Source: a virus | Direction: 5' to 3' (one strand) | DNA: 34,834 bases | IMG/VR virus record: IMGVR_UViG_3300045044_000038 | Coordinates: 1 to 34,834 of that record | The notes under the pieces: generated by a model | Database searches by the model: none | The model's input: only the letters and a program-made list of their open reading frames with translations | Told to the model about the DNA's origin: nothing | Shown here: positions 1 to 7,848 of the stretch, piece by piece | Numbering within the stretch: the stretch's first letter is position 1 | Layout of the letters: every line of letters starts with the position of its first letter | Program-made: the position numbers and the translations under genes

Positions 1-920
1 GTTTGCGTTCCTATTGTAGCTGTCGCAAGAGTCGTGTCTGCCGTGCTCCCATTGGTCCCTTTTTTGAGCAGAATCTGAAAGGTTCCAGTTCCGGCAGCCG
101 TCTTCGTCATCGCCAACTTCCAGCGCATTGTCGTTCCTGCGCCGATAGCGGTAGTGTAAGACGCCGGCATATTGAGATTCGAGTTGGTGATATAATACTC
201 GGTCCCAGATACAACCGCTTGGGACTGCTGCGTCGTGGCGAAGTTAAAAATTCCGCTTGCGGTAGTCCCATTATAGGCCGTTGCCGTGATTGACGACCCG
301 GAATTTATCTTTCCGTTTACATCTAGGTCGAATGAACCGGGGGTTTTATTGATTCCGACTCTAGCATTGCTCGTATCCACATCTACGACACGCGTTGACC
401 CATCCGCTTTGAATACCTGAAATGCCGTTGTCGAATCCGATGGAACGGTGATAGCCGGAGTTTTAAGCGAGGTAGTGAAACTTGGGGTTGTATCGAATAC
501 CAATTTCCCGGTTCCAGTAGCGCCCGTAGAGGTAACGCCTTCCAGCGTAAGGTGACCTGTCACTGCCAGTGTGCTCGCAAAGTTGACCGCTCCATTTACG
601 TCCAGATCGAACGCGCCAGGAGCCTTGTTGACGCCAAGGCGCTTGTTTGTGGTGTCAATCGTGAGAATCGTGCTCGACTTGGCGGCGTTCTTGATTAGCA
701 ACGAGGCCGTTCCGTCCGCGGTCGGGTAAAGGATGAATCCGTTTGAGCCTTTTATGCCCGTGGGGGTGGAAAGCTCCCCCGTAAGCCCTGTCATGGAAGT
801 GATATCGCCGTTCGCGCCGGTTGCCGCGCCCGAGCCGGGGGCAAAGATGCCGCTACCGAAAGCGTCGAGCGCAAGGCACGCAAAGAGAAAGAGAGGGAAG
901 AATAGTTTTTTCAGTTTCAT
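1..920 (-). CDS. Signal-peptide tail-fibre-like protein, 3' end cut by window edge
   Basis: The frame opens at the ATG ending at 920 and stays open to base 1 (306 codons seen), so the C-terminus is missing. The N-terminus is a Sec-type leader: MKLKK, then a hydrophobic stretch FFPLFLFACLALDAFGSG. Two copies of a fibre-type repeat follow: RLGVNKAPGAFDLDVNG near residues 94-110 and RVGINKTPGSFDLDVNG near 187-203. Motifs of the type G-V/I-N-x-x-P-G-x-x-DLDVNG are common in phage fibres and bacterial surface proteins and often precede a receptor-binding or chaperone tip. It is the last gene seen of a block of signal-peptide proteins and probably forms part of a fibre or surface adhesin. The exact role is inferred. 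Confidence 0.75.
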   Translation of the reverse strand, partial: MKLKKLFFPLFLFACLALDAFGSGIFAPGSGAATGANGDITSMTGLTGELSTPTGIKGSNGFILYPTADGTASLLIKNAAKSSTILTIDTTNKRLGVNKAPGAFDLDVNGAVNFASTLAVTGHLTLEGVTSTGATGTGKLVFDTTPSFTTSLKTPAITVPSDSTTAFQVFKADGSTRVVDVDTSNARVGINKTPGSFDLDVNGKINSGSSITATAYNGTTASGIFNFATTQQSQAVVSGTEYYITNSNLNMPASYTTAIGAGTTMRWKLAMTKTAAGTGTFQILLKKGTNGSTADTTLATATIGTQ

Positions 921-953
921 TTTTTTAAGTTTTTTGGCGACGGGCTTTTGTTT

Positions 954-3164
954 TTACCGTCCTTTTTTTTTGAAAATTGGGCCTTTCTTGGCCGGTGGTG
1001 CGGGAAGGTTGGAGCCTATGGTTATTGCCAGGGACGCGCTCCCTGTGCCACTCGCGTTGGTTGCGTTTTGCGTTGCGTTCGTAGTTGCAACAGCGTTCGG
1101 AGTGCCGGTAATTAGCCCGGTCGAAGTATTGACTGATGCCCACGCCGGGAGTGAGTTTGAGCACGTGGAATTGCAAAAACTTGTCGGAGTATTGGTAGCA
1201 GCAATTTGAAAACTAAATGCGACCCCAAGAGTTCCAAATGCAGCCGTTCCGCTTGTAATTACTGGAGCGGATACAGTAGCAGTGTTCAATGGGTGCGGAT
1301 AGGTGTAAGGGGTGTAGGAAAGCGTCCATGTGTTTGTTGCCGTGCATTGATACAGGTTCCCGCTCGCCCCGCTTTGCTGAACGCCTTGAGGATTTGAGCC
1401 GGATGTATTCCAGCTTCCTTCGTCCGTTGCCCAATAAGCTACCCCGGTCGTGCAAGTAGCTGGACGATTGGCCTTAGTCCCCCAACCAGTTCCAGTTGTT
1501 CCGTTAAACGGAGTAGTGGAGTTAGTCTGTATTCCGCTGGCCGGAAGATAGTAATCCCGATCCGATACTACCCTTCCTCCAGTCTCATCCCCAACTAAGG
1601 TATTTGGAGATATAGGGGTGCCGACATTATTCCAGAAATACATTGGTTCTTTAGCTTGATTAGGCCAGTGAAGCGTTCCCCCAACACACCCTCCCGCTCC
1701 CGCAGCGCAGTCGGCAACCAAACTTCCCGGGGAACCGGAAATCAAGTCTCCCGCGCCGCGCCCCGGCTGATCGAGGCAGGGATAACCGAGCGTGTCGGTG
1801 TTCCCATCCCAATTTGATGCTACCCAATAGCTAATACCCGTAAGGGGTGCGCCAGGAATCGGAACCGTGTCACCTACGGCTGATTGCGAGATCGTAAGAT
1901 GGGTCGTGTCCGCTACAGAACTTATGTAGTAGCGCTTATCGACTCCGCTGATTTTCAACATTATCATTTTGGCATTTGCGCCCGTCCAATGTGAAGTGTC
2001 GAAGGTGTTACCAGCAGTTTGCAATAATGTCGTGCCGCCTGACTGAACGGTTACAGTCCCGGTAGCGACAGGCGTAGGACCGCAAAATCCCCAATAAGTA
2101 GCCGGATCGCCCATTCCGTAGGTATTGTCGTTTTTGCGCGTGACGTTAAAATGATACACGCCCCCAGAGCCGTAAACTTGATCCCAACTGTTACCCCACA
2201 CCATCGCTGTTCCGCTCCCAATGTCCACGGCGTCAAAATTGGGGTTTGTGAGTGCGGGGCCGGTAGCATCTGCGAGATTGCCGTAAACCTCCCTGCTTCT
2301 CGCGCCGCGGGCGTCCCCAGAGTTGCCAGTGGCGTGCGTTTCTAGTACACACGACCGATGCAGGGTGTTAAATCTGACTACGACCTTTGCGCCGAGAAAT
2401 GTATCAAGAAGTCTTGTGCCGTAAGAGATTCCGTCTATGGACGCACCGTTTATGATGTTATCTTCTAGGAACAGATAATCCGAGCCGCCAAAGTTAGTTG
2501 CGTTCTTCCACTCAAGATGAGCGTGGCTATCTCCGCCACTACTCCTGCCGTTTAGGACATAAATAGCGTTTAGGCCAGTTAGATCGAAAATGTTATGATC
2601 CATTACCCCGAAAACGCCTGCCCCGATGTTCATCGTCTGCTCCTGTATAGTCGTAGCAGATACAACGTGACAATGGTCAAAGCGCAAGCTAGACATATCG
2701 CCAAATGCAAGGCCACTGTTGTTCTTGTTAGATTCGTTGATACGGAATGTTATGCCCGTGACTCGGTAAGTCGCGTTTGAAGTTCCGTGCCAGTTGAATG
2801 TCACTCCGCCGTTGGTAACTCCGTCAGTCAATGTTGTTACATCGCCGCCGCCCGTCGCGGTAGTGCCAGCACCCTTGATAGTTATAGATGCGTAAGTTGA
2901 AGCCAAAAACGGAGTGCTCCACGTTGCCGATCCCGCAGGCAAAATTAGAGTATCGCCATCGGCCAACGGAGTTATGCAAATGTTACTCGGGCAATCGCCG
3001 CCCAAGGTGCTCGTTATGGAGCCAACCGGGGGGCCGTAAACCTGATCCCCATTGATCGCGTTGGCTACCGTTGCCTCATCTAAAGTTCCGCACGTTCGTG
3101 TTTTCGATCCAAAAGCCGACGAAACTATTAACAATGAGAGTAGCAGAAGCAGAAGATTTTTCAT
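954..3164 (-). CDS. Signal-peptide beta-helix-like tail spike with C-terminal putative Ig domain
   Basis: This 736-residue protein starts with a strong Sec leader (MKNLLLLLLSLLIVSSAFGS). Residues about 60-400 are rich in short G, N, T and V strands with patterns such as DTLILPAGSATW and ITIKGAG, typical of right-handed parallel beta-helix (pectate-lyase-like) spikes. Near 630-720 a segment with PVITSGTAAFGTLGVAFSFQ and LITGTPNA resembles a putative Ig (He_PIG type) domain. The C-terminus is a short basic tail (KKGPIFKKKGR). Several cysteines near the N-terminus would fit an exported protein with disulfides. Its start overlaps the stop of the upstream gene as ATGA. The likely role is polysaccharide binding or depolymerisation; no catalytic residues could be assigned. 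Confidence 0.75.
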   Translation of the reverse strand: MKNLLLLLLSLLIVSSAFGSKTRTCGTLDEATVANAINGDQVYGPPVGSITSTLGGDCPSNICITPLADGDTLILPAGSATWSTPFLASTYASITIKGAGTTATGGGDVTTLTDGVTNGGVTFNWHGTSNATYRVTGITFRINESNKNNSGLAFGDMSSLRFDHCHVVSATTIQEQTMNIGAGVFGVMDHNIFDLTGLNAIYVLNGRSSGGDSHAHLEWKNATNFGGSDYLFLEDNIINGASIDGISYGTRLLDTFLGAKVVVRFNTLHRSCVLETHATGNSGDARGARSREVYGNLADATGPALTNPNFDAVDIGSGTAMVWGNSWDQVYGSGGVYHFNVTRKNDNTYGMGDPATYWGFCGPTPVATGTVTVQSGGTTLLQTAGNTFDTSHWTGANAKMIMLKISGVDKRYYISSVADTTHLTISQSAVGDTVPIPGAPLTGISYWVASNWDGNTDTLGYPCLDQPGRGAGDLISGSPGSLVADCAAGAGGCVGGTLHWPNQAKEPMYFWNNVGTPISPNTLVGDETGGRVVSDRDYYLPASGIQTNSTTPFNGTTGTGWGTKANRPATCTTGVAYWATDEGSWNTSGSNPQGVQQSGASGNLYQCTATNTWTLSYTPYTYPHPLNTATVSAPVITSGTAAFGTLGVAFSFQIAATNTPTSFCNSTCSNSLPAWASVNTSTGLITGTPNAVATTNATQNATNASGTGSASLAITIGSNLPAPPAKKGPIFKKKGR

Positions 3165-3871
3165 GGGTTGTCTCCTATTGCTGAACTACTTACTAGAACG
3201 TGATCAGCTATTGCGTTGGAGTCGTTAAAGTAAAGGCTCATTAGACCGGCTGGTACGTTTACTCCGTTTATAGTCACTACGACATGGGTAGCATCGTCGG
3301 AACTAGGTCTAGTTGTGGTTGTGCTCATGTATAGCGTGCTAGTACCGCCAGCGACAAAGTGCATCCACATGCTATAGGTTGTTCCGGTCGATAAGGTACA
3401 AGCCGAATTTGAACTACTAGAGCCATCAGAAAATACACTTACTGTTCCAGTGTTATTTAACTGTAGGCATAAAAGATTTTTTGTTACCGGATTGTCTTGG
3501 AACCTAAAGGTTATGCCGTTAGCGGAGGTAAATGAGATAAATCTGATAAGGCAATACATCCACACGTCGCTTTGGTTGGCGAAAGTGGTATGAACCTGCG
3601 CGTTCCCGCCAGAACCATGAAGACTCTGAGTCCCCCTTAAGATCGTGGTTGTGTAAACTGGGTCTATGGTCGCGCTGTCAACAACCCATGTTTCTCCGTT
3701 ATCGTAACCCGTCGAAGCAGTTTCAAAGTTCTGACAGACTAGATAGCCAGCGCACGGATTACCACCTCCACCGCCTCCGCCGCCAGCTCCAGGGGGATAG
3801 CGAATGCCGCCATCCCCAAAGAGGCTATAGGGCAAGAGCAACGATAGAACTAAGAGTAGCCTTAGAACCAT
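3161..3871 (-). CDS. Signal-peptide LamG/concanavalin-like protein with polyglycine linker
   Basis: The 236-residue product begins with a hydrophobic leader (MVLRLLLVLSLLLPYSLFGD), then a GAGGGGGGGG linker at about residues 28-37. The rest is a beta-rich domain containing CAGYLVCQNFE, GTQSLHGSGGN and a C-terminal INGVNVPAGLMSLYFND segment. That arrangement resembles concanavalin A-like (LamG/jelly-roll) sugar-binding modules, but it is a fold-level guess. It overlaps the previous gene by 10 bases and the next by 4 (ATGA), so it sits inside a translationally coupled block of surface proteins. It is probably a carbohydrate-binding fibre or exported adhesin. Confidence 0.65.
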   Translation of the reverse strand: MVLRLLLVLSLLLPYSLFGDGGIRYPPGAGGGGGGGGNPCAGYLVCQNFETASTGYDNGETWVVDSATIDPVYTTTILRGTQSLHGSGGNAQVHTTFANQSDVWMYCLIRFISFTSANGITFRFQDNPVTKNLLCLQLNNTGTVSVFSDGSSSSNSACTLSTGTTYSMWMHFVAGGTSTLYMSTTTTRPSSDDATHVVVTINGVNVPAGLMSLYFNDSNAIADHVLVSSSAIGDNP

Positions 3872-4209
3872 TTACAGAGGAACTTGTCGCCCGTGTTGGG
3901 GCCAATTATGTTGACCGTGTCCCGCGGGATAAATACGTCCATAAACAGGGAAGCTCCGGGCGAAAGATCGATTGAACTTTGCCCAGTGCTTGCAGCAGCA
4001 GCGCCAAAATTGACGTAGAGATGGTCTGTAGCTTCCCGGTTCTGGATGAGTAGGAACGTCCTGCCGACAGATTGCGCGGCCAGGATTTGTTGTGAAACGC
4101 CACCGGTCGCGATTGTGCCGCTGGCGTCGTTTGGCTCAGCGGCGTTTAAGGCAGGAGCTAGCCCGCCGAAAAAGCCAAGAGCGGCGATTAAGATTAATCG
4201 TTTGTTCAT
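3862..4209 (-). CDS. Small signal-peptide virion/decoration-like protein
   Basis: The 115-residue product has a Sec leader ending near ALNAAEP. The mature part holds SGTIATGGVSQQILAAQ, RTFLLIQNREATDHLYVNFG, a PGASLFMD segment and a closing IIGPNTGDKFLCKW. This order (repeat start, LLIQN, VNFG, SPGAS, GxxTGxKF) matches a widespread family of small beta-sandwich phage proteins of unknown function, usually about 100 residues and lacking a leader. The signal peptide is the odd feature. A good ribosome site (AGGAG) lies about 10 bases before the ATG. Confidence 0.65.
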   Translation of the reverse strand: MNKRLILIAALGFFGGLAPALNAAEPNDASGTIATGGVSQQILAAQSVGRTFLLIQNREATDHLYVNFGAAAASTGQSSIDLSPGASLFMDVFIPRDTVNIIGPNTGDKFLCKWF

Positions 4210-4234
4210 GGGGAGAACTCCTGTCTTATGTTAC

Positions 4235-4840
4235 TTAGTCAACGTAGTACCAAACATCGACAACCGCCGTGCCTGTGCCGGTGATAAATGCCGCTGTTTG
4301 GTTACTGATAAACAGACCCAAGTTTTGAATCGAGGTCGAGGCCAGGTCTGAGATGACCGCGCCGTTACGCAAGGAAACGGTCGTGCCAGCCGCGCCGGTA
4401 ATAACCGTAGACGCGAGCGTTGAGTCAGCCGATTGCTGACCTCCACCAGTTGCAGTGTTACCGTATTGGAAGATTACGGCGCCACCGTTCGCGTAAGCGG
4501 TCGATGTGCGCGTAATCGTGAACACGATTTTATCTACAACGATAGTTTTGCCTGATCCTGGGGCAGCGATTAACTGCACCGGGGTTGCGCTCATCGCCAA
4601 AATGTTGGCCGAGCTAAGGTTGACGGTCACGTGTTGTTCCATTCCGCCTCCGATATTAACGCCGTCTGTGACGAAAATATCGTAGGGGCGATGGCCCAAT
4701 GTTAAAGATCCAAGATCCGAGTAGCCGTCGCGGTTAAAGAAGTTTGAGGCTTCTCTGTTCATCCCGGCTGGGCTTGCCGCCAACGCAAGCGTGACTGGCA
4801 ATAGCACAAGCGCGAGTATTTGTTTTAGTGTTTTATTCAT
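4235..4840 (-). CDS. Signal-peptide structural protein of phage head-fibre-like family
   Basis: The 201-residue product starts with a leader (MNKTLKQILALVLLPVTLALA, cleavage near AAS). The body contains HVTVNLSSANILAMSATPVQ, LIAAPGSGKTIVVDKIVF and YANGGAVIFQYG, a pattern common in small phage virion proteins that I know as head-fibre or hypothetical structural proteins. The APGSGKT string looks like a P-loop but sits in a beta-rich family and is not expected to bind ATP. A 67-base gap separates it from the upstream hydrolase gene; I see nothing in that gap. It is first in transcription order of the five leader-bearing genes. Confidence 0.65.
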   Translation of the reverse strand: MNKTLKQILALVLLPVTLALAASPAGMNREASNFFNRDGYSDLGSLTLGHRPYDIFVTDGVNIGGGMEQHVTVNLSSANILAMSATPVQLIAAPGSGKTIVVDKIVFTITRTSTAYANGGAVIFQYGNTATGGGQQSADSTLASTVITGAAGTTVSLRNGAVISDLASTSIQNLGLFISNQTAAFITGTGTAVVDVWYYVD

Positions 4841-4907
4841 TCTGAGGTTTACTTTGCTTCTGTTGTTCTGTTTTTCCGCCGTGCCTCGAAGCCAGTCACG
4901 TAGGAAA

Positions 4908-5393
4908 TTATCGATAGGGTTGAAGGTGAAAGGTTGTCTCCCCGATCACGGCAGGGATTCCGGGCCAGAGTTCGTACTGGATAATGTGATCCGCTTCGCC
5001 ACCGCTCGTGGGCGACGGATTGATCCCAATCGCTTTAGCCGCGGCAACTGAGATTTCACCGATTTTGTTTTCCGGCCCGATGTCCGCCACGACGCACAGG
5101 CACGAAAGTTGGTTGACAAGGTTCGTAATCCGCGCCCTGCAACCGAGCACAATCCCGCGGACTCTTCGTATGATGATAGGGGGAACAGTGACATAAGGTA
5201 TTAAATCTGCGTTGACGGATTGCCCGTTAAATTTGAGTGAAGTAGAAGGTTGCCAGCACGGATCGTTGTGCGAGTTCTCCGGGGTTCCATCGCCGTCAAT
5301 AGCCGCCTTAGAGATAAAAGTAACTTTTCCGTTTTCGTGCTCAGTAATTTTTTCGCCTTCACGGATTGCGATTGTTTTTAGCGGGCGAACCAT
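4908..5393 (-). CDS. GH75 chitosanase-like hydrolase, candidate endolysin or depolymerase
   Basis: A 161-residue product if it starts at the ATG ending at 5393, which overlaps the preceding small gene by 16 bases. The frame could extend to an ATG ending at 5468, but that would bury almost the whole preceding gene. KAAIDGDGTPENSHNDPCWQ, TSLKFNGQSVNADLIPYVTV, VLGCRARI and VADIGPENKIGEIS match glycoside hydrolase family 75 (fungal-type chitosanase fold). The Asp of VADIG (D104) and the Glu of IGEIS (E113) fit the known catalytic Asp/Glu pair. The substrate here is inferred: host peptidoglycan or a chitosan-like polymer. No signal peptide is visible, so a holin would be needed if it acts in lysis. 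Confidence 0.75.
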   Translation of the reverse strand: MVRPLKTIAIREGEKITEHENGKVTFISKAAIDGDGTPENSHNDPCWQPSTSLKFNGQSVNADLIPYVTVPPIIIRRVRGIVLGCRARITNLVNQLSCLCVVADIGPENKIGEISVAAAKAIGINPSPTSGGEADHIIQYELWPGIPAVIGETTFHLQPYR

Positions 5394-5536
5394 GCGATTA
5401 GGATAATGGCTCCGATAATGCTCCCAATCGTGCCTAGAACCATTTGCATCTGCCGGTCGCGTTCCCACTGGCTTTTACTGCCCCAGGCGTAGTGGAACTC
5501 GTCGTCGTATTCGCCGTAGCGGTCAGACTTCTTCAT
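5378..5536 (-). CDS. 52-residue single-TM protein, holin-like or spanin-like
   Basis: The small frame encodes an acidic/aromatic N-terminus (MKKSDRYGEYDDEFHYAWG), a charged middle (SQWERDRQMQM) and one C-terminal membrane segment (VLGTIGSIIGAIILIAWFA) ending in Arg. Its start lies inside the end of the upstream gene and its stop inside the start of the GH75 gene, so all three are translationally coupled. Position right before a wall hydrolase suggests a lysis role such as a small holin. The family is not recognised. Confidence 0.65.
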   Translation of the reverse strand: MKKSDRYGEYDDEFHYAWGSKSQWERDRQMQMVLGTIGSIIGAIILIAWFAR

Positions 5537-5696
5537 TCTTTTTTGCTTTCTTTTTGGCGGCTTCGGCTAGAGCCTTTCGCAAGGCTTCCATGTGCTGAGG
5601 AGCGACATCGTAAAAGTTGTCGTGCCGATGCTCGGCGTAATCGCTGACCGCTTGCGCGGCTGCTCTTACCGGATCTTCCTTCTTCTGGACACTCAT
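5523..5696 (-). CDS. 57-residue charged protein, function unknown
   Basis: Starts MSVQKKEDPVRAAAQ and ends in a lysine-rich helix (ALAEAAKKKAKKNEEV). The ATG overlaps the stop of the upstream gene in an ATGA, and its own stop overlaps the next ATG by 14 bases. It looks like a short soluble helical protein of the late operon. No known family is recognised; coupling to both neighbours and lack of internal stops support it as a gene. Confidence 0.55.
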   Translation of the reverse strand: MSVQKKEDPVRAAAQAVSDYAEHRHDNFYDVAPQHMEALRKALAEAAKKKAKKNEEV

Positions 5697-5872
5697 TGTT
5701 CTGCGGGCTTAGCTTTCTTTACGTCCTGTGCCTGCACGCTTACCGAAATTCCGTTTAGGAGTTCTCGAATCTTGTCGATCTTGGCGTCCAGCAGCGTGTC
5801 CAGCTCGCGGATATATTTTTCCGCCAACTGGTCCAACTGCTGAACGCGTTTCTCAAGATCGAGAATATCCAC
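5693..5872 (-). CDS. 59-residue coiled-coil protein, GTG start
   Basis: The frame opens with GTG three bases after the upstream stop and ends in an ATGA overlap with the next gene. Its product is a heptad-rich helix (DILDLEKRVQQLDQLAEKYI, then LDTLLDAKIDKIRELLN), so it probably oligomerises as a coiled coil. No catalytic motif is seen. Function unknown; it sits inside the lysis-like cassette. Confidence 0.55.
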   Translation of the reverse strand: MDILDLEKRVQQLDQLAEKYIRELDTLLDAKIDKIRELLNGISVSVQAQDVKKAKPAEQ

Positions 5873-5875
5873 GCC

Positions 5876-6235
5876 TTAGGCAGCTGGAGGAGCGTCCGGG
5901 GCTGGTGCCGCCGGGGCTGCTGGAGCTGCTGGAGCGGCCGGAGCCGGAGCTGCCGGGTCGATTGCCGCTAAGGATGAAACGCCCGCGCTGATTCGATCAA
6001 CTTCCGGCTGAAGGTCTGGGCCTTGCATGCCGGCGTTAATCTTGTCTTGGAGGGCTTTAATGTCAGCCGCCACGCGAGCCGCGGTATCCGCGATTGCGCT
6101 TTGGAGGCTGTCTAATGCTGCGTCTAGTTCTTGTTTTGATGCCATATGGTCTATGATGTAGTTGAGTTTGTGATTTAGGGTTATGAAATTGTGATCGAAA
6201 GCGTCCCAGTTGGGGTCTCGCGAGAAAAAGCCCAT
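5876..6235 (-). CDS. Coiled-coil protein with Ala/Pro-rich tail
   Basis: The ATG ending at 6235 is preferred over an in-frame TTG at 6256, giving 119 residues and a 2-base gap to the upstream stop. Residues 1-80 are helical with heptads (LNYIIDHMASKQELDAALDS, QSAIADTAARVAADIKALQ). The last 25 or so residues are an APA/PAA-rich low-complexity tail. This looks like a phage structural spacer or stalk protein. The function is unknown. Confidence 0.6.
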   Translation of the reverse strand: MGFFSRDPNWDAFDHNFITLNHKLNYIIDHMASKQELDAALDSLQSAIADTAARVAADIKALQDKINAGMQGPDLQPEVDRISAGVSSLAAIDPAAPAPAAPAAPAAPAAPAPDAPPAA

Positions 6236-6237
6236 GT

Positions 6238-6414
6238 TTAGTCGATGACGCTCCAAGCCGGATCGGTCTTATGAGCCGCGATAGCGTCGTCTAAAGCCTT
6301 TTCCTGTTCTGGCGTCAGTTCGCCTTTTTGTTTCAGATCGTCGATCAGTTTGGGGATGTAAGGGAGAGCTTGCAAAGCAAGTTGCACCACGAGGAGTTCT
6401 AGGTTTGGAGGCAT
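6238..6414 (-). CDS. 58-residue helical protein, function unknown
   Basis: Starts MPPNLELLVVQLALQALPYI, continues with IDDLKQKGELTPEQEKALDD and ends in DPAWSVID. It appears to be a small amphipathic helix followed by an acidic helical hairpin. It lies between the lipoprotein gene (5-base gap) and the coiled-coil gene (2-base gap). Short phage proteins of this type, with the LTPEQ turn, recur next to holin genes, but I cannot assign a function. Confidence 0.55.
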   Translation of the reverse strand: MPPNLELLVVQLALQALPYIPKLIDDLKQKGELTPEQEKALDDAIAAHKTDPAWSVID

Positions 6415-6419
6415 AAAAT

Positions 6420-6890
6420 TTACGGTCCTGCGTTGACTGTGCTGGGGGATGGAGTTGCGGCTGGGGTCGGGCTAGGAGCGACAACTTGAGATCCTATTCC
6501 GAGCGCCACGTTGATTTGCGCGATGTAAGACTGAGACTGAGCTATAGCCGCTCCGAGAACGGCAAGGGCCGTGTCCAGGTTAGCTTTGTTGTCCGCCGAG
6601 CGATTGTTCTTGTAAGCTACCGTGCAAGCTCGGGCTGTTTCCAGCCACTGCACGCCGTTACGCCTAACTAGGTTCGCGTAAGCGTGGATTTGCGGGTAGG
6701 CTTTCGGGATAACGCTTTGGAGCGCGGCTTGGTTGTTTCGCTCAAGGTGCACGAAAGCATCCAGGAGGTCGTTGCCTGTTCGCGTGACTTTCTCGGCGTT
6801 GACGACGGGGTCGGTTGCACAGGAAACGAGAGTCCCTGCAAGTAGCAGGGCAATGAGGCATTTTCTGGGGTTGGCATAAGTTGATTTCAT
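6420..6890 (-). CDS. Outer-membrane lipoprotein, spanin-like candidate
   Basis: The 156-residue protein has a clear lipoprotein leader: basic N-terminus, hydrophobic LIALLLAGT and lipobox LVSC with Cys at residue 24. The mature part is helical with many Ala and Asn and ends in a Pro/Thr/Ser-rich linker (SPTPAATPSPS). It starts directly after the stop of the holin-like gene. An exported lipoprotein encoded beside TM and coiled-coil genes fits an outer-membrane spanin or an exclusion lipoprotein. It is longer than classical Rz1 proteins. The lipobox is seen; the role is inferred. Confidence 0.7.
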   Translation of the reverse strand: MKSTYANPRKCLIALLLAGTLVSCATDPVVNAEKVTRTGNDLLDAFVHLERNNQAALQSVIPKAYPQIHAYANLVRRNGVQWLETARACTVAYKNNRSADNKANLDTALAVLGAAIAQSQSYIAQINVALGIGSQVVAPSPTPAATPSPSTVNAGP

Positions 6891-7259
6891 CTATTTGTTC
6901 CTTTCGTTGTCGGTTGCTTCCCGCTGGGCTACTACCGCTGCCTTTTCAGACGGGGGAGAGGCTTCTAGGGTTGCATCCACTAAACTTTGTTTGCCGGGTT
7001 CTACTTTGTTTCCCTCAATAGTTTGTTGCACGCTGCCGCCGGTAACTGCCTTGTCTTTTTGGACTGCGCCGTTAACGAGCCGGGCTACAAATGCGATCAC
7101 GCCGCAAATCGCGATAATCTTGTCGCGGTACGGGTAAAGAGCGGTCGGAAGGATGTCCAGTTCGCTCGGGGCCGCAGCGATTGCGGTTGCGGTTGCGAAA
7201 ATAAGCGCGACCGCGTTAGAAATTGTTGTGCGCCAGTTTGCGCCTAAGAGAGAGTTCAT
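6891..7259 (-). CDS. Holin-like two-TM membrane protein
   Basis: The 122-residue product has a hydrophobic segment near residues 13-30 (ISNAVALIFATATAIAAA), a second near 47-65 (KIIAICGVIAFVARLVNGAV) and then QKDKAVTGG. The order LLGxNWRTT, two membrane helices, KDKxVTGG matches a family of small holin-like proteins I have seen in many phages. The soluble C-terminus is charged. Start and upstream stop overlap as ATGA. Position just before the lipoprotein supports a lysis function, although biochemical proof is lacking for this family. Confidence 0.65.
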   Translation of the reverse strand: MNSLLGANWRTTISNAVALIFATATAIAAAPSELDILPTALYPYRDKIIAICGVIAFVARLVNGAVQKDKAVTGGSVQQTIEGNKVEPGKQSLVDATLEASPPSEKAAVVAQREATDNERNK

Positions 7260-7585
7260 TGCGTTTTATGCCCGTTTAGTAGTATGGTTTCGATTCTTGC
7301 AATAGCTTCTCCGGTCGTGGCTTGTTTTTCGGAAATCAATTCCACTTTGTTCTCTAACCGGACAAAGGCCGAATTAACTTCGTTGCGTAGTGCATGGCGG
7401 GTAGTTTCAATCTGCCGTTCAATCCCAGATTCCATTCGCAGTAGTGCCGACTCCATTTCAGGCTTCGTCACAAAATCCTTCGTTAATCCCTTGTGTAGCT
7501 TGAACAGCAAGGATATCGCGTACACGAACACTATCAGTCCAAGTATCCAAAGCCCTATTTGCGCTGCCGTAATTTGTTGTTGCAT
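7256..7585 (-). CDS. Inner-membrane anchored coiled-coil protein, i-spanin-like
   Basis: The 109-residue product has one N-terminal TM segment (IGLWILGLIVFVYAISLLF, residues 10-28) and a long helical region with heptads (ESALLRMESGIERQIETTRH, VRLENKVELISEK). This single N-terminal anchor plus periplasmic coiled coil is the design of inner-membrane spanins and of DUF-type holin accessory proteins. The paired lipoprotein two genes downstream strengthens a spanin reading. No sequence family match is claimed. Confidence 0.6.
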   Translation of the reverse strand: MQQQITAAQIGLWILGLIVFVYAISLLFKLHKGLTKDFVTKPEMESALLRMESGIERQIETTRHALRNEVNSAFVRLENKVELISEKQATTGEAIARIETILLNGHKTQ

Positions 7586-7605
7586 TCAAGGTTTCACCAA
7601 GTTGG

Positions 7606-7827
7606 TCACCATGTTTTGTCATCCCGCCAGATTCGTTTCAGCTCGCTCTTGCTGTAACCTGTCTTAGCGAAATCGTGTCCTTCGCACTCACGCTCGTACA
7701 TGCCCGCGAGCACTCGTTCCCTGAAGCTCTTCCCATCTTCGCCGGGTTTATGTATCAAAATTTGGTCAGAGGAAATGGCGCGGACGTTACCGGACTTATC
7801 CGTTATATAGCGGTAAGTCTTTCTCAT
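7606..7827 (-). CDS. 73-residue basic protein, function unknown
   Basis: Starts MRKTYRYITDKSGNVRAIS and ends KSELKRIWRDDKTW; the ATG ending at 7827 is preferred to an in-frame TTG at 7836. It is rich in Lys, Arg and Tyr with no clear TM or zinc motif. It lies between the head genes and the lysis-like cassette. No family is recognised. Confidence 0.55.
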   Translation of the reverse strand: MRKTYRYITDKSGNVRAISSDQILIHKPGEDGKSFRERVLAGMYERECEGHDFAKTGYSKSELKRIWRDDKTW

Positions 7828-7848
7828 CCGCGCCAAATCTCTTTTTAC

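Noticed and set aside
925-956. GACGG/CCGTC hairpin between the spike gene and the fibre gene
   Set aside because: The stem is 5 bp with a 13-base loop and no T-run follows on the minus strand, so it is not a convincing terminator.
4540-4560. APGSGKT string in the signal-peptide structural protein as a P-loop
   Set aside because: It lies in a beta-rich virion family where APGxGK is part of a strand turn; there is no Walker B or ATPase fold.
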